DNA from: CAWBRT01 sp963832365
Lineage (GTDB): Bacteria; Acidobacteriota; Terriglobia; Terriglobales; Acidobacteriaceae
Length of the DNA stretch: 64,000 nt
NCBI GenBank assembly: GCA_963832365.1
Contig: CAWHUL010000005.1
Coordinates: forward strand, 83,602 to 147,601
Direction of reading: 5' to 3'
Shown: positions 17,785 to 26,033 of the stretch, one piece after another
Layout: the number at the start of each line of letters is the position of its first letter
Position numbering within the stretch: position 1 is the first letter of the stretch
Notes under the pieces: model-generated
Told to the model about the DNA's origin: nothing
Database searches by the model: none
What the model saw: the letters and a program-made list of their open reading frames with translations, nothing else
Translations under genes and position numbers: made by a program

Positions 17785-18978
17785 CTATGGTAGGCGGAGG
17801 CGCTCGACGGTGGCGACTCGCTCGATAGCGATATCGTAAGCTGCCGCCCGCAGAGTTTGGCGCCGGTCAGTGGATCGCTGCCGCACCTCGTCATAGGCCT
17901 TCAAGACCCGCGCTTCGATTTCGCTGCCAACAGCTTCGGTGTCGATGCTGACTTGCCGCAGATTGGCGTCCCACTCCAGATGCGCCGCAATGACCACTCC
18001 GGCGTTGGCCACCAAACTGGGGATTACCAGCGTGCCCTTCTGCGCGAGAACCATGTCGGCCAGCGGAGTAATCGAGAGATCGGCCGCTTCGATGATCACA
18101 GGAGCAACGATCTTTGCCGCGTCGCCGGCATACACGGCAAACTCGTCGTCAGCAAGGATGAGCACGTCGCAAGCGGACTGCAGGGTTTGCGCGGCGTCCG
18201 GTTCAATCCATTTGCATCCCATCCGGCGCACTGCCAACGCCAGATCGCGGCTCGCATCGGTGCAGCTATGCAGGGCAACCGACAACTCGCCTGGGGCTTT
18301 CCCTTTCTCTTCGGCAATCCGCCTCAGCAAAGCCAGTATCCCGCAGGCAACGGCCTGCTCGCGATTGGCGATGCCGCCGCCGGTTTCAGGCTTACCCACT
18401 ACGCAGGCGAGCACCGCAGGTTCACCGGCATCGCGGCCCGCAGCGGCGATCGGGTTGAGACGAGCAGCGTACTCGCTGTGTATCCAATTGGCGATCTGCG
18501 AACTTGAAGCCGGCTCTGGTTGCAGAACATCCTGGAACGGACCCAGCAGTGGCAGCAAGCGGGCGACGTAGGTACGCGTAATCCTCTCCATTTCCGCGAT
18601 GGACAGCTCAGCGGGATTGCAAAGGACACCGCCCATGGAGCCGCCGAAGTGTACCCCCACCAGAGCAGCCTTCCAGGTCAGCGTTTGGGCCAGCGCAAAC
18701 AGCAGGCCGCTCGATATGGCGGGAGAAAACCGCAAGCCTCCCAGATGCGGCCCGCGTCCCACATTGTGGTGGGTGCGAAAGGCCTGGAACAGACGCAGTT
18801 CGCCGTTGTCCAGCCGCACAGGCAATTCGAATCGCAGGTCGCGGCTGCACGCCGAGAGGAGCAGGCGGAGTTCGGGGTCGGCCAGAACCCGCCCGGCACT
18901 GGTTTCAAAATTTATTCTTGCGACATCCGGCGGCGACTCGCGGTATTCGACTCCTGTCCATACTGCTGCCGTGACCAT
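17785..18978 (-). CDS. Glutamate dehydrogenase-like pseudoenzyme
   Basis: 397 residues aligned by eye with Glu/Leu/Phe/Val dehydrogenases over the whole length. The substrate loop reads GPHLGGLRF where active enzymes have GPxKGG, so the first lysine is L79. TWKAAL keeps K103. The catalytic-lysine segment GGxKGG reads GGSMGG, with Met at 115. The nucleotide-binding GxGxxG segment reads HSCTDASRDLA, without its glycines. Oxidative deamination and NAD binding by the usual mechanism therefore look impossible. The frame is intact, so it is probably a functional non-enzyme, perhaps regulatory, rather than a decaying gene. It stands alone. Confidence 0.82.
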   Translation of the reverse strand: MVTAAVWTGVEYRESPPDVARINFETSAGRVLADPELRLLLSACSRDLRFELPVRLDNGELRLFQAFRTHHNVGRGPHLGGLRFSPAISSGLLFALAQTLTWKAALVGVHFGGSMGGVLCNPAELSIAEMERITRTYVARLLPLLGPFQDVLQPEPASSSQIANWIHSEYAARLNPIAAAGRDAGEPAVLACVVGKPETGGGIANREQAVACGILALLRRIAEEKGKAPGELSVALHSCTDASRDLALAVRRMGCKWIEPDAAQTLQSACDVLILADDEFAVYAGDAAKIVAPVIIEAADLSITPLADMVLAQKGTLVIPSLVANAGVVIAAHLEWDANLRQVSIDTEAVGSEIEARVLKAYDEVRQRSTDRRQTLRAAAYDIAIERVATVERLRLP

Positions 18979-19159
18979 GAATTTTCGATTCTCCCTCTAG
19001 CTATGGCGATGCAGAAATCCAGCGAACACCCCACGTGAAAAGCAATATACAACAACTCTGGCCATTAAGCGGGGTGAGTTGGCGAATCCGGTCGAAAATA
19101 AAGAAGCCCGCCAATGCGGGCTTCGAGATACGACTTGCAGATGAATGCTTTCAGTTCGA

Positions 19160-19462
19160 TCAGCCTCCCATCTTGTGCTCTGACAAGAGGGTGACAAGTT
19201 TCTTGAGAAGTTCCTGGCAGTTCGCTCCCTGCGCAATGTCCCTCTCGATCGGCGCAAACATGTTGTCGATCTCGGGGCGCATAGCTTCGCGGATGTGCTG
19301 GCACTCCACGTTCCAGGCGTGATTGTGGAGCATGCGAATGAAGGTCTCGGCTGCTTGAGCGCGCAGATGCTGCTCCTTGCAGAACTTCACGAACTCGACG
19401 CACGCTCCTCGTTGTGGCGGTTGCTCCACGGTGTTGGGCGTTTGCATGACAGAGGTGGCCAT
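19160..19462 (-). CDS. Small helical protein of unknown function
   Basis: 100 residues, mostly alpha-helical by composition. Two Cys lie in ACVEFVKFC and others at VECQH and ANCQE. There is no signal peptide or membrane segment, and it is not recognised. The start ATG has only a weak ribosome site. It lies between the dehydrogenase-like gene (same strand) and fabI (divergent). Its codon use and four spaced cysteines make it a credible gene, but the function is open. Confidence 0.65.
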   Translation of the reverse strand: MATSVMQTPNTVEQPPQRGACVEFVKFCKEQHLRAQAAETFIRMLHNHAWNVECQHIREAMRPEIDNMFAPIERDIAQGANCQELLKKLVTLLSEHKMGG

Positions 19463-19646
19463 ACACGGAGTATAGGGCGGAATTTATAGGAAATTCTGTG
19501 AGCCCTTACACAGGGAAAATGTGCGCACGCCCGAAAACACTGCTGAAAACCGCAACACCGGGCAACCGCCGCGGTATCCGGCACGATGCTGATATTCTGT
19601 ATCCTGCTGATTTGTAGACTATTGCCGCCGGGGTGAGTACCTGCAA

Positions 19647-20414
19647 ATGTCGCATCCTCTGGAAGACTGTACGGCCGTGGTGTTTGGGGTCGCCAACAAG
19701 CGCAGCATTGCCTGGGCCATCGCACAGCAGCTCCAGGCCGGCGGCGCGAAGCTGGCCATCACTTATCAGAACGAGCGGATCAGGCAGGAGGCCGAGGAGA
19801 TGATCCTGAGCCTGCCCGGAGATCCGTTCCAGTGCGATGTGTCGAGCGACGACGAGATCGATTCGCTCTTCGAGCAACTGAAGCGCCGCTACGGCCGCAT
19901 CGACGCGCTCGTCCACTCCATCGCCTATGCTCCCATTGAGGAGTTGCGCAACGACTTTGTGATGACCAGCCGCGAGGGCTTCAGGATTGCGCACGAGATC
20001 AGCGTCTACTCGCTGATTGCACTGGCGCGCGCCGCCGCTCCGCTGATGAGCCAGGGGGGCAGCATAATCACGCTCACCTACTTTGGCGCCGAAAAAGTGG
20101 TGCCGAACTATAACGTGATGGGCGTGGCTAAGGCTGCGCTGGAATCTACCGTGCGCTACCTGGCATACGATCTGGGCAAGAGGAACATCCGCGTCAACGC
20201 CATCTCCGCCGGTCCGATTAAGACGCTCGCCGGACGAGGCATCGCCGGCCTCGGCGAGATGCTCAAGGCACACGCCACACGCTCTCCGCTACAGCGCAAC
20301 GTCGATGTCGAAGAGGTTGCAGCTACCGCCGCATTTCTCGCCGGCAGGGGCGCCGCCGGAATTACCGGCGAAACCATCTACGTGGATTGCGGTTACAACA
20401 TCATGGGATTCTGA
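19647..20414 (+). CDS. fabI: Enoyl-[acyl-carrier-protein] reductase FabI
   Basis: 255 residues, the usual FabI length. It reduces trans-2-enoyl-ACP with NAD(P)H in the last step of each fatty-acid elongation cycle. The N-terminal cofactor site is VFGVANKRSIAWAIA. The catalytic Tyr and Lys lie in TYFGAEKVVPNYNVMGVAKA, with the FabI spacing Y-x6-K. The late segment SPLQRNVDVEEVA and the C-terminal GETIYVDCGYNIMG are also typical. The active-site loop reads SAGPIKTLAGRGIAG, as in enzymes sensitive to triclosan. Single gene, followed by a palindromic repeat. Confidence 0.95.
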   Translation: MSHPLEDCTAVVFGVANKRSIAWAIAQQLQAGGAKLAITYQNERIRQEAEEMILSLPGDPFQCDVSSDDEIDSLFEQLKRRYGRIDALVHSIAYAPIEELRNDFVMTSREGFRIAHEISVYSLIALARAAAPLMSQGGSIITLTYFGAEKVVPNYNVMGVAKAALESTVRYLAYDLGKRNIRVNAISAGPIKTLAGRGIAGLGEMLKAHATRSPLQRNVDVEEVAATAAFLAGRGAAGITGETIYVDCGYNIMGF

Positions 20415-20435
20415 AGAACGCCGGTTGCGCAACCA

Positions 20436-20466
20436 CCCACATCTGTTGCCAGGGCGTATGGGGCAC
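20436..20466 (+). repeat. Palindromic intergenic repeat, copy 9 (short)
   Basis: CCCACATCTGTTGCCAGGGC then GTATGGGGCACC, a shortened copy between fabI and the YgjV-like gene. Confidence 0.65.
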
Positions 20467-20524
20467 CTTCACGCTCGAATTGAATTGTGATCGTGCCGGA
20501 CTGGTTGGTAACCTACTTCTAAAG

Positions 20525-21073
20525 ATGGAATTATTTTCGCTCGCCCAGTGTCTGGGATACGTCGCTTTTGTTTTGGGAGTAGCGGCCTTTCTTCAAAAGA
20601 TCGACCGGCGCCTGAAGTTTCTTCTGGCGAGCGTAAGCATTGCTTATGGCTTGCATTTTGCGTTGTTGGGCAATTTTCCCGCATCAGCCAGTGCGCTGAT
20701 CTCGTGCTTCCGTTCGTTCATGTCAATGAGAACCCGCTCGCCCTGGCTGGCCGCAGCGATCCTCGGCGTCTATATGGCAGTCGGCATCGCCTTTGCGGGA
20801 ACCGGGGCAGGGTGGCTTCCGGTGCTCGGCTCGTGCCTCGCCACGCTGGCCTTGTTCTTCATGCGAGACATTCCGATGCGGCTGGTTTTGCTGTGCAGCT
20901 GCCTGATGTGGCTGGCCAACAACATTCTTAGCAGGTCCATCGGCGGTATCATGCTGGAATCGACGATTGCCGTCATCAACATTTCGACCATGATCCGGAT
21001 ATTCAGATCGCCGGGCGAAAGCCTGGGCGCGCCTTCGAGTGTACTCATCGAGCCCGAAACACCTCCACGCTAG
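20525..21073 (+). CDS. YgjV-family inner-membrane protein
   Basis: About 182 residues with five or six membrane segments, beginning MELFSLAQCLGYVAFVLGVA. Features match the YgjV family: an early GYxAFxxG helix, CFRSFMSMRTRSPW in the middle, and the C-terminal LMWLANNILSRSIGGIMLES. Function unknown. Upstream in-frame sequence runs through the palindromic repeat, so the ATG at 20525 is preferred. A possible co-transcript with fabI is interrupted by that repeat. Confidence 0.8.
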   Translation: MELFSLAQCLGYVAFVLGVAAFLQKIDRRLKFLLASVSIAYGLHFALLGNFPASASALISCFRSFMSMRTRSPWLAAAILGVYMAVGIAFAGTGAGWLPVLGSCLATLALFFMRDIPMRLVLLCSCLMWLANNILSRSIGGIMLESTIAVINISTMIRIFRSPGESLGAPSSVLIEPETPPR

Positions 21074-21106
21074 CTCCGCCCGCGGCTCCGCAAATTCAGA
21101 CTGCCA

Positions 21107-21125
21107 GGGCGAGAGCCGCTCGCCC
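21107..21125 (+). terminator. GC-rich hairpin after the YgjV-like gene
   Basis: GGGCGAG pairs with CTCGCCC over an AGCCG loop. A T-rich stretch (GGCTTTTCTTTGG) begins about ten bases later, so it is a weak intrinsic terminator candidate. Confidence 0.4.
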
Positions 21126-21260
21126 GACTAGAGGCTTTTCTTTGGAGAATCCCGGCCTGTAAAGGGAAACAGACGCGCGAGTCGACGCATCTACATCCGC
21201 ATATCCACAAAATGAATCACGAGGGGACCCGCTTGGCACTCGTGCAGGAGGTAAAGAAGG

Positions 21261-21644
21261 ATGAAGCGACTGGCTTGGCTGTTTTTGGCAGTTCTGTGTT
21301 CAGCGGTCTTGCTGAATGCAGAAGACAACACCAACACAATGACCGGCTGGGTTTGCGCCTCGAAGTGCGTTGTACAGAACAATAACGGTGCCACCTGCGA
21401 TCCAACTTGCATGGAGAAGAACGGTGATGTTGTGTTCATTAACGATCAGGGCGAAGTCACAGCGATCTCCAACCCGGACATTTTCGTTACACACATGAAC
21501 CAACATGTGAGCGCAACATTCACTCCACAAGAGCAAGAGGACCTGGCTAAGACAGTCCAGAGCGCGATTATCGTAGAGGAACTCCGCGACCAAGGCGATT
21601 TAGGGGGCAACGGGGGCAGCGGAGCCGGAGGCGGAGGAAAATAG
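21261..21644 (+). CDS. Small secreted protein
   Basis: 127 residues with a clear signal peptide (MKRLAWLFLAVLCSAVLLNA). The mature part begins EDNTNTMTGWVCASKCVVQN and has four cysteines (VCASKC, TCDPTC) that could form two disulfides or bind metal. It ends in a Gly-rich tail (GGNGGSGAGGGGK). AGGAGG precedes the ATG. Similar short secreted Cys-containing proteins occur in acidobacteria (possibly DUF5818-like), but the family is not certain. No operon partner. Confidence 0.78.
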   Translation: MKRLAWLFLAVLCSAVLLNAEDNTNTMTGWVCASKCVVQNNNGATCDPTCMEKNGDVVFINDQGEVTAISNPDIFVTHMNQHVSATFTPQEQEDLAKTVQSAIIVEELRDQGDLGGNGGSGAGGGGK

Positions 21645-21674
21645 GATGAGTCAGTGGTCTGCATCTCGCAGGTT

Positions 21675-22148
21675 CTATCTTTGTGCGATGGTGGGGTGGT
21701 GGGTTTCGCCCTGCTGTCGCTGGTCGACGGTGAAGCGGCGATCCTCGTAGCCGAGGCGCTCGATGGCGATCTCGACATCGCGTTCACGGACCAGGCGCTC
21801 GAATTTTTCTCCCCACTCGATGAGCAGGATATTGCCTTCCTCGCGGATGAGGTCGTCGAGGCCAAGTGTCTCCAGTTCGCGCAGGGTTTCAATGCGGTAG
21901 AGATCGATGTGGAAGAGACTGCGCTCTGAACCGTGGTACTCGTGGACAAGAGTAAACGTGGGACTGGTAACGTCTTCCTGCTCGGCGGCATCGAAGGCTT
22001 CGGCAATTCCCTTTACCACGGTAGTTTTTCCGGTTCCGAGATCGCCGCGCAGCAACACGATTCTGGAGTCGCGCAACAGCGGAGCGAGTTTGCGCCCCAG
22101 CTCAATCGTCTCTTCCGCGGAATGTGTCAGAAATTGCTTTCGCATCAT
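21675..22148 (-). CDS. tsaE: tRNA threonylcarbamoyladenosine biosynthesis ATPase TsaE
   Basis: A P-loop ATPase of about 157 residues that works with TsaB and TsaD to make t6A at position 37 of ANN-decoding tRNAs. Walker A is GDLGTGKTT (~35-43), switch segments TSPTFTLVHEY and HIDLYRI follow, and the late IEWGEKF is typical of the family. The start is one of two adjacent ATGs at 22148/22145. A TTG start at 22163 is also open. A repeat copy lies between it and the upstream NAD(P)HX repair gene, an arrangement (nnr-tsaE) common in bacteria. Confidence 0.92.
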   Translation of the reverse strand: MMRKQFLTHSAEETIELGRKLAPLLRDSRIVLLRGDLGTGKTTVVKGIAEAFDAAEQEDVTSPTFTLVHEYHGSERSLFHIDLYRIETLRELETLGLDDLIREEGNILLIEWGEKFERLVRERDVEIAIERLGYEDRRFTVDQRQQGETHHPTIAQR

Positions 22149-22166
22149 GCCGACTCGCAGCAACTA

Positions 22167-22206
22167 CCCCACGTCAGTCCAACAACAGGACGGGACGTGG
22201 GGCACC
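22167..22206 (+). repeat. Palindromic intergenic repeat, copy 10
   Basis: CCCCACGTCAGTCC then GGGACGTGGGGCACC. It is the last copy seen in the window and lies between tsaE and the NAD(P)HX repair gene. Confidence 0.85.
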
Positions 22207-22256
22207 GGACTCAAGTTACCCCTACCCAATCAATTGCCAAAAAACTTGTGCATATT

Positions 22257-23822
22257 TTATGAGATGCGCATCGGCTTCTGGCGCGACCAGGCAATCGCGC
22301 GGCGCATCGCTTCCGGCAAGGTATGCAGCAGGTCGGTGGCGATGAGCGAAAGCTCGCCCCCCTGATCGCGCGCCACGTCGCCGGCCATGCCATGCAGATA
22401 CACTGCCGCGCAAACCGCCAGGTCGGGGCGCTCGGGGAACTGCGCCAAAAATCCGGCGATCATCCCGGTGAGAACATCGCCGGTACCCCCGGTTGCCATG
22501 CCGGCATTGCCGGTAGGATTGATCCAAGCCTCACCGTTCGGCAAAGCCACAACGCTCCTGTGTCCTTTGAGAACCATGATGCAGGCATGCTCGCGGGCAA
22601 AGCCGCGCGCCACGCCGAGGCGGTCGGCCTGTACCTGGCTCACCGACATTGCGGTCAATCTCGCCATCTCGCCGGGATGCGGAGTGAGAACCAACGTACG
22701 CTTCTCGCCGTTCAGCATCTTCGCCAAGCCCTCGAATGCGTTCAGGCCGTCGGCGTCGATCACGGTGGGCACGGTGGTGTTCAGTGCGACATCGCGCACC
22801 AGTTCGGCGGTTTCGATATGGCGTCCGAGACCGGGACCGATGGCAATCACCGTCTTTGCCTTCATCACGTCGGGCAAATCGCCCAAAGCAAGCCGTCCGA
22901 GAGCTCCGGTTGCCGTCTCCGAAAGCGGTTCGGTCATCAGCTCCGGCGCGTGTCCGGCCACCAGTGGCAAGGACGAACGGGCCGTTGCCACCGTCACCAG
23001 GCCGGCTCCAGCGCGCAAGGCCGCCATGCCCGCCATGGCAGGCGCGCCGGACTTTCCCAGCGAACCGCCAATCACCAGCACGTGACCGAAGCGCCCTTTG
23101 TTGGCATCGGGGGCACGAGCGGCAAGCAGCGGAACCACATCCTGGGCGGTGATGGCGAACAGGTTCAAGGCGGACTGGATTGCCTCCTCGGGCGAACCGA
23201 TGGGAGCCACCAGGACGGGACCCGATGCGAGGTTTCCGAAGAGATGCGCGGGTCGGGGAGCGGTGAAGGTTACAACCGCGTCTGCCCGTGCAATTGTGCC
23301 AACCTGCGCCGTAAGCGCGTCGGAATCGGCACCGGAGGGGATGTCCACGGCCAGCACCTGGGCGGAGGCGCCATTTATGGCCTCGATTGCCTTGGCGTAA
23401 AGGCCGGTTACCGGCGGATGGAAACCGGTTCCGAGAATCGCATCGATAATCAGTTCGGCATTGCCCAGACCGCGCGAAAGTTCGTTGGCGAGCTCCTGCT
23501 CGTTACGAATGACGACCGGACGCAAGGGCAGGCGGGCGAACATTTTGGCGGCATCGCCCCGCAATTCAGCCGGGTCGGCGAGCAGCAGCACCTCGACCAC
23601 CTTGCCGGCCTGGTGAAGCTTGCGGGCGGCAACGAAGCCGTCTCCACCGTTGTTGCCTTTGCCGCAAACGATTGCGATTCGCGACGCCTCGGGAAAGCGC
23701 TCGCGCGCCACACTGGCGACCGCCGAGCCGGCATTTTCCATCAGCGTCAGCGAATGGACGCCGAAGCGCTCGGTGGTTAGCCGATCGATTTCCCGCATCT
23801 CCGCCGCAGTGGTGATCTTCAT
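22257..23822 (-). CDS. nnr: Bifunctional NAD(P)H-hydrate epimerase / ADP-dependent dehydratase
   Basis: 521 residues. It repairs damaged hydrated NAD(P)H: the N-terminal YjeF domain epimerises R- and S-NAD(P)HX, and the C-terminal YjeF/ribokinase-like domain dehydrates S-NAD(P)HX using ADP. The N-terminal motifs are SLTLMENAG and VCGKGNNGGDGFVAAR. C-terminal motifs are VLVIGGSLGKSGAPAMA, LTPHPGEMARL and the anion hole GNAGMATGGTGDVLTGMIAG. The ATG at 23822 (MKITTAAEMREID) fits the family start. It is a housekeeping gene upstream of tsaE. Confidence 0.94.
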   Translation of the reverse strand: MKITTAAEMREIDRLTTERFGVHSLTLMENAGSAVASVARERFPEASRIAIVCGKGNNGGDGFVAARKLHQAGKVVEVLLLADPAELRGDAAKMFARLPLRPVVIRNEQELANELSRGLGNAELIIDAILGTGFHPPVTGLYAKAIEAINGASAQVLAVDIPSGADSDALTAQVGTIARADAVVTFTAPRPAHLFGNLASGPVLVAPIGSPEEAIQSALNLFAITAQDVVPLLAARAPDANKGRFGHVLVIGGSLGKSGAPAMAGMAALRAGAGLVTVATARSSLPLVAGHAPELMTEPLSETATGALGRLALGDLPDVMKAKTVIAIGPGLGRHIETAELVRDVALNTTVPTVIDADGLNAFEGLAKMLNGEKRTLVLTPHPGEMARLTAMSVSQVQADRLGVARGFAREHACIMVLKGHRSVVALPNGEAWINPTGNAGMATGGTGDVLTGMIAGFLAQFPERPDLAVCAAVYLHGMAGDVARDQGGELSLIATDLLHTLPEAMRRAIAWSRQKPMRIS

Positions 23823-23886
23823 GAGCGCGACCCTCGCGAGCCGGGCCATCCGCAATGTCGATCTTGTTGATATCCGGGTGTGATCT

Positions 23887-24885
23887 TCATGAGCGCGCCT
23901 CTGCCAGGCTCAACACCTCGCGGAGTTTGGCGGGATCTCCCATGACCACCAGGAAGTCGCCCGCCAGAATCGGGTCGGTCGATTTGGGGTTGAATTGCAT
24001 CTTTTGGCCTTCGCGCTTGATGGCCAAAACGATGATTCCAAAATCCTGGCGCAACTTCGAGGTGTGAACCGTCTTGCCGACAAAAGTGCTGCCTTCGCCC
24101 ACGCGGACCTCTTCGATATCGAGGCCCAACTCTTCTTCCTGAATCATGGCCAGTTTCATGAAATCCAGCACGTTGGGACGAAGGAAGGAGTGCGCAATGC
24201 GGTAGCCGATAAAGGCGTAGGGAGAAACGACTTCGTCGGCCCCAGCCGAACGCAGATGCTTCTCCGCGTGCTCCTCGCTTTCACGGGCAATGATCTTCAA
24301 ACTTGCGTTCAAGCTGCGCGCCGCCAGCACGATGTAGGTATTGGCGGCATCCGTGGTGGTTGCGGCGACCAGTCCGGCGGCATGCTCGATACCCGCCTGC
24401 CGCAGCACACTTTCGTTCGAAGCGTCGCCGGCAAGTATTAAAAACTGGTCGTGATAACGATCTGCTTTCGCCTGGTCGCTCTCGATCATGACGAAGGGAA
24501 CGGGACGCCGCGCCAGTTCGCGCGCCACACTCCGCCCGACGCGTCCGGCACCGCAGATAATGTAATGATCCTTCAGACGGCTGATGTCGCGTTCCATTTT
24601 TCGCCTGCCGAGCAATTCTCTGAACTCGAATTCTAGCAAAGCCTGAGTCACCGCCCCGAGCAGCAGGAAGACCAGGCCCACACCCATAATAATGACAAAG
24701 ACGTTGAACACACGGCCAGCATGCGAGGCCGGCCCCTGGTAGCCAATGGTGGTGAAGGTGGTGAGCACCAGGTAGAACGAATCGAACAGGGACGTGCCTT
24801 CAAGGACGTGAAAGCCCAGGGTTCCGATGGACATGACAACGACGATAGCCGCAGCCAGAACCACTATCTTGCGCCGAGCCCGCAT
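23887..24885 (-). CDS. Two-TM potassium channel with RCK (TrkA-N/TrkA-C) domains
   Basis: About 332 residues from ATG at 24885, preceded by GGGGGA. Two membrane helices (~7-25, ~58-85) flank a pore loop whose filter reads TTIGYQG (45-51) where K+ channels normally have T(V/I)GYG. A TrkA-N domain follows (HYIICGAGRVGRS, ~108-119) with an acidic end ESDQ for NAD(H)/nucleotide binding, then a TrkA-C domain (GSTFVGKTVHTSKLRQDFGI). The architecture matches MthK-type channels gated by RCK ligands. The Gln in the filter may alter ion selectivity. A short repeat of GTGATCTTCATGAGCGCG links its 3' end with the start of the next gene. Confidence 0.85.
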   Translation of the reverse strand: MRARRKIVVLAAAIVVVMSIGTLGFHVLEGTSLFDSFYLVLTTFTTIGYQGPASHAGRVFNVFVIIMGVGLVFLLLGAVTQALLEFEFRELLGRRKMERDISRLKDHYIICGAGRVGRSVARELARRPVPFVMIESDQAKADRYHDQFLILAGDASNESVLRQAGIEHAAGLVAATTTDAANTYIVLAARSLNASLKIIARESEEHAEKHLRSAGADEVVSPYAFIGYRIAHSFLRPNVLDFMKLAMIQEEELGLDIEEVRVGEGSTFVGKTVHTSKLRQDFGIIVLAIKREGQKMQFNPKSTDPILAGDFLVVMGDPAKLREVLSLAEARS

Positions 24886-25242
24886 GTTTCCCCCTGAATC
24901 GATTAGCGCATGATCCGAGAAGCGGATTTTACACCCACGGCCCCTGCGGCAACATCTTCGCCATCCCATCCCAGAGAGACTACGGGCCGTCCAGACGGTG
25001 GGTGCGGACCACCCCGCCCGTGTCTAGCCAAGCGGTTGTCGGGCGCTACCTGTTGCATATCGCATCACTCGATTTCGCCCTCAGTCACAAGAAGTTATGA
25101 CTACTATCACGGTTATACGATCAGGCGGAGTTATATAGATAGTCACGGTTTTAATACCGTCGCACCAAGGTGCGGATGGTTCCGAGACTCTTGTACAGAG
25201 TGAGTTCGCCGAGCTGAGGCGATTCACGGCGGAGGGGCTCAG
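24886..25242. other. Intergenic gap between divergent genes
   Basis: No gene is seen. Around 25095-25160 the sequence is AT-rich, with two imperfect copies of a TCACGGTT motif and a small hairpin ACGGT-TTTAAT-ACCGT, possibly operator-like. No firm call. Confidence 0.4.
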
Positions 25243-25947
25243 ATGTTCGGCCTTATACTTATCGGCTGCTGGGTGGTCCTGCTCATAGCGGCTGCGGTTG
25301 TTATCGGCAGGTATCGACGGCGCCACCTAAGAACACTCGACGAGCAAGCCCTGGAGCTGGGCTTTTCCTTCGACGACAACGGCAGCCCGTTCGAGGGCTC
25401 CGAGGTACGCGGACTCTCGGTTTTGCGATGTGATCCCTCGGCCATAGTCAGCCGAATGATGACCGGCAAGATCGGCAACAGCCCGGCGGTCATTTTCAAC
25501 CTGATTTGCTATGGCCAGCACTGCCAATCGGTCAATGCGGTCACGATTGCCGCCTTCCGCTCTCCCGCAGGAACGCTCCCACTGTTCCGGATTGGCGCGA
25601 AAGACGTACTGCAAGGTCTGAAGACACGTATCGCCGGCCCGGACGCGAACGGCGAAACGGAATGTGCGTTCGGCAAACGCTGTGTCCTGCAGTGTGCGGC
25701 GAAAGACAAAGCTGATGGCTTTCTAACGCCACGCAAGCTCTCGGAACTTGAAGGATATGCAAAGAACCTTTGCATTGAGTCGAGCTCCGATTGGGTCTTC
25801 GCCTACCGTCCGTGCACACGTCTGAAACTTGAGGCATGGCCCGAGTTCATACGGGAGGTCAGCGCGATTGCCCGCGTCTTGTTTGGCGCAGGCTCCGAGA
25901 GCCCTATACAGAACAAGCCTCACGCGATGGCGGCCGGAGCAAGGTAA
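25243..25947 (+). CDS. Membrane-anchored protein of unknown function
   Basis: 234 residues. A single N-terminal membrane segment (LILIGCWVVLLIAAAVVIG) is followed by a basic stretch (RYRRRHLR), so the ~200-residue remainder is probably cytoplasmic. The body (LDEQALELGFSFDD; RGLSVLRCDPSAIVSRMMTG; VFAYRPCTRLKLEAWPEFI) resembles DUF3137-like or other small conserved membrane-associated proteins, but no firm family was recognised. GGAGGGG precedes the start. No partner genes. Confidence 0.72.
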   Translation: MFGLILIGCWVVLLIAAAVVIGRYRRRHLRTLDEQALELGFSFDDNGSPFEGSEVRGLSVLRCDPSAIVSRMMTGKIGNSPAVIFNLICYGQHCQSVNAVTIAAFRSPAGTLPLFRIGAKDVLQGLKTRIAGPDANGETECAFGKRCVLQCAAKDKADGFLTPRKLSELEGYAKNLCIESSSDWVFAYRPCTRLKLEAWPEFIREVSAIARVLFGAGSESPIQNKPHAMAAGAR

Positions 25948-26033
25948 CACCCACTTTCTAGGCTGAATCGGGGCGGATACCAAGGTAATTGAAAGACAAC
26001 CCGCAGCAAATACGGCAGAAGTGCGGAAGCACC

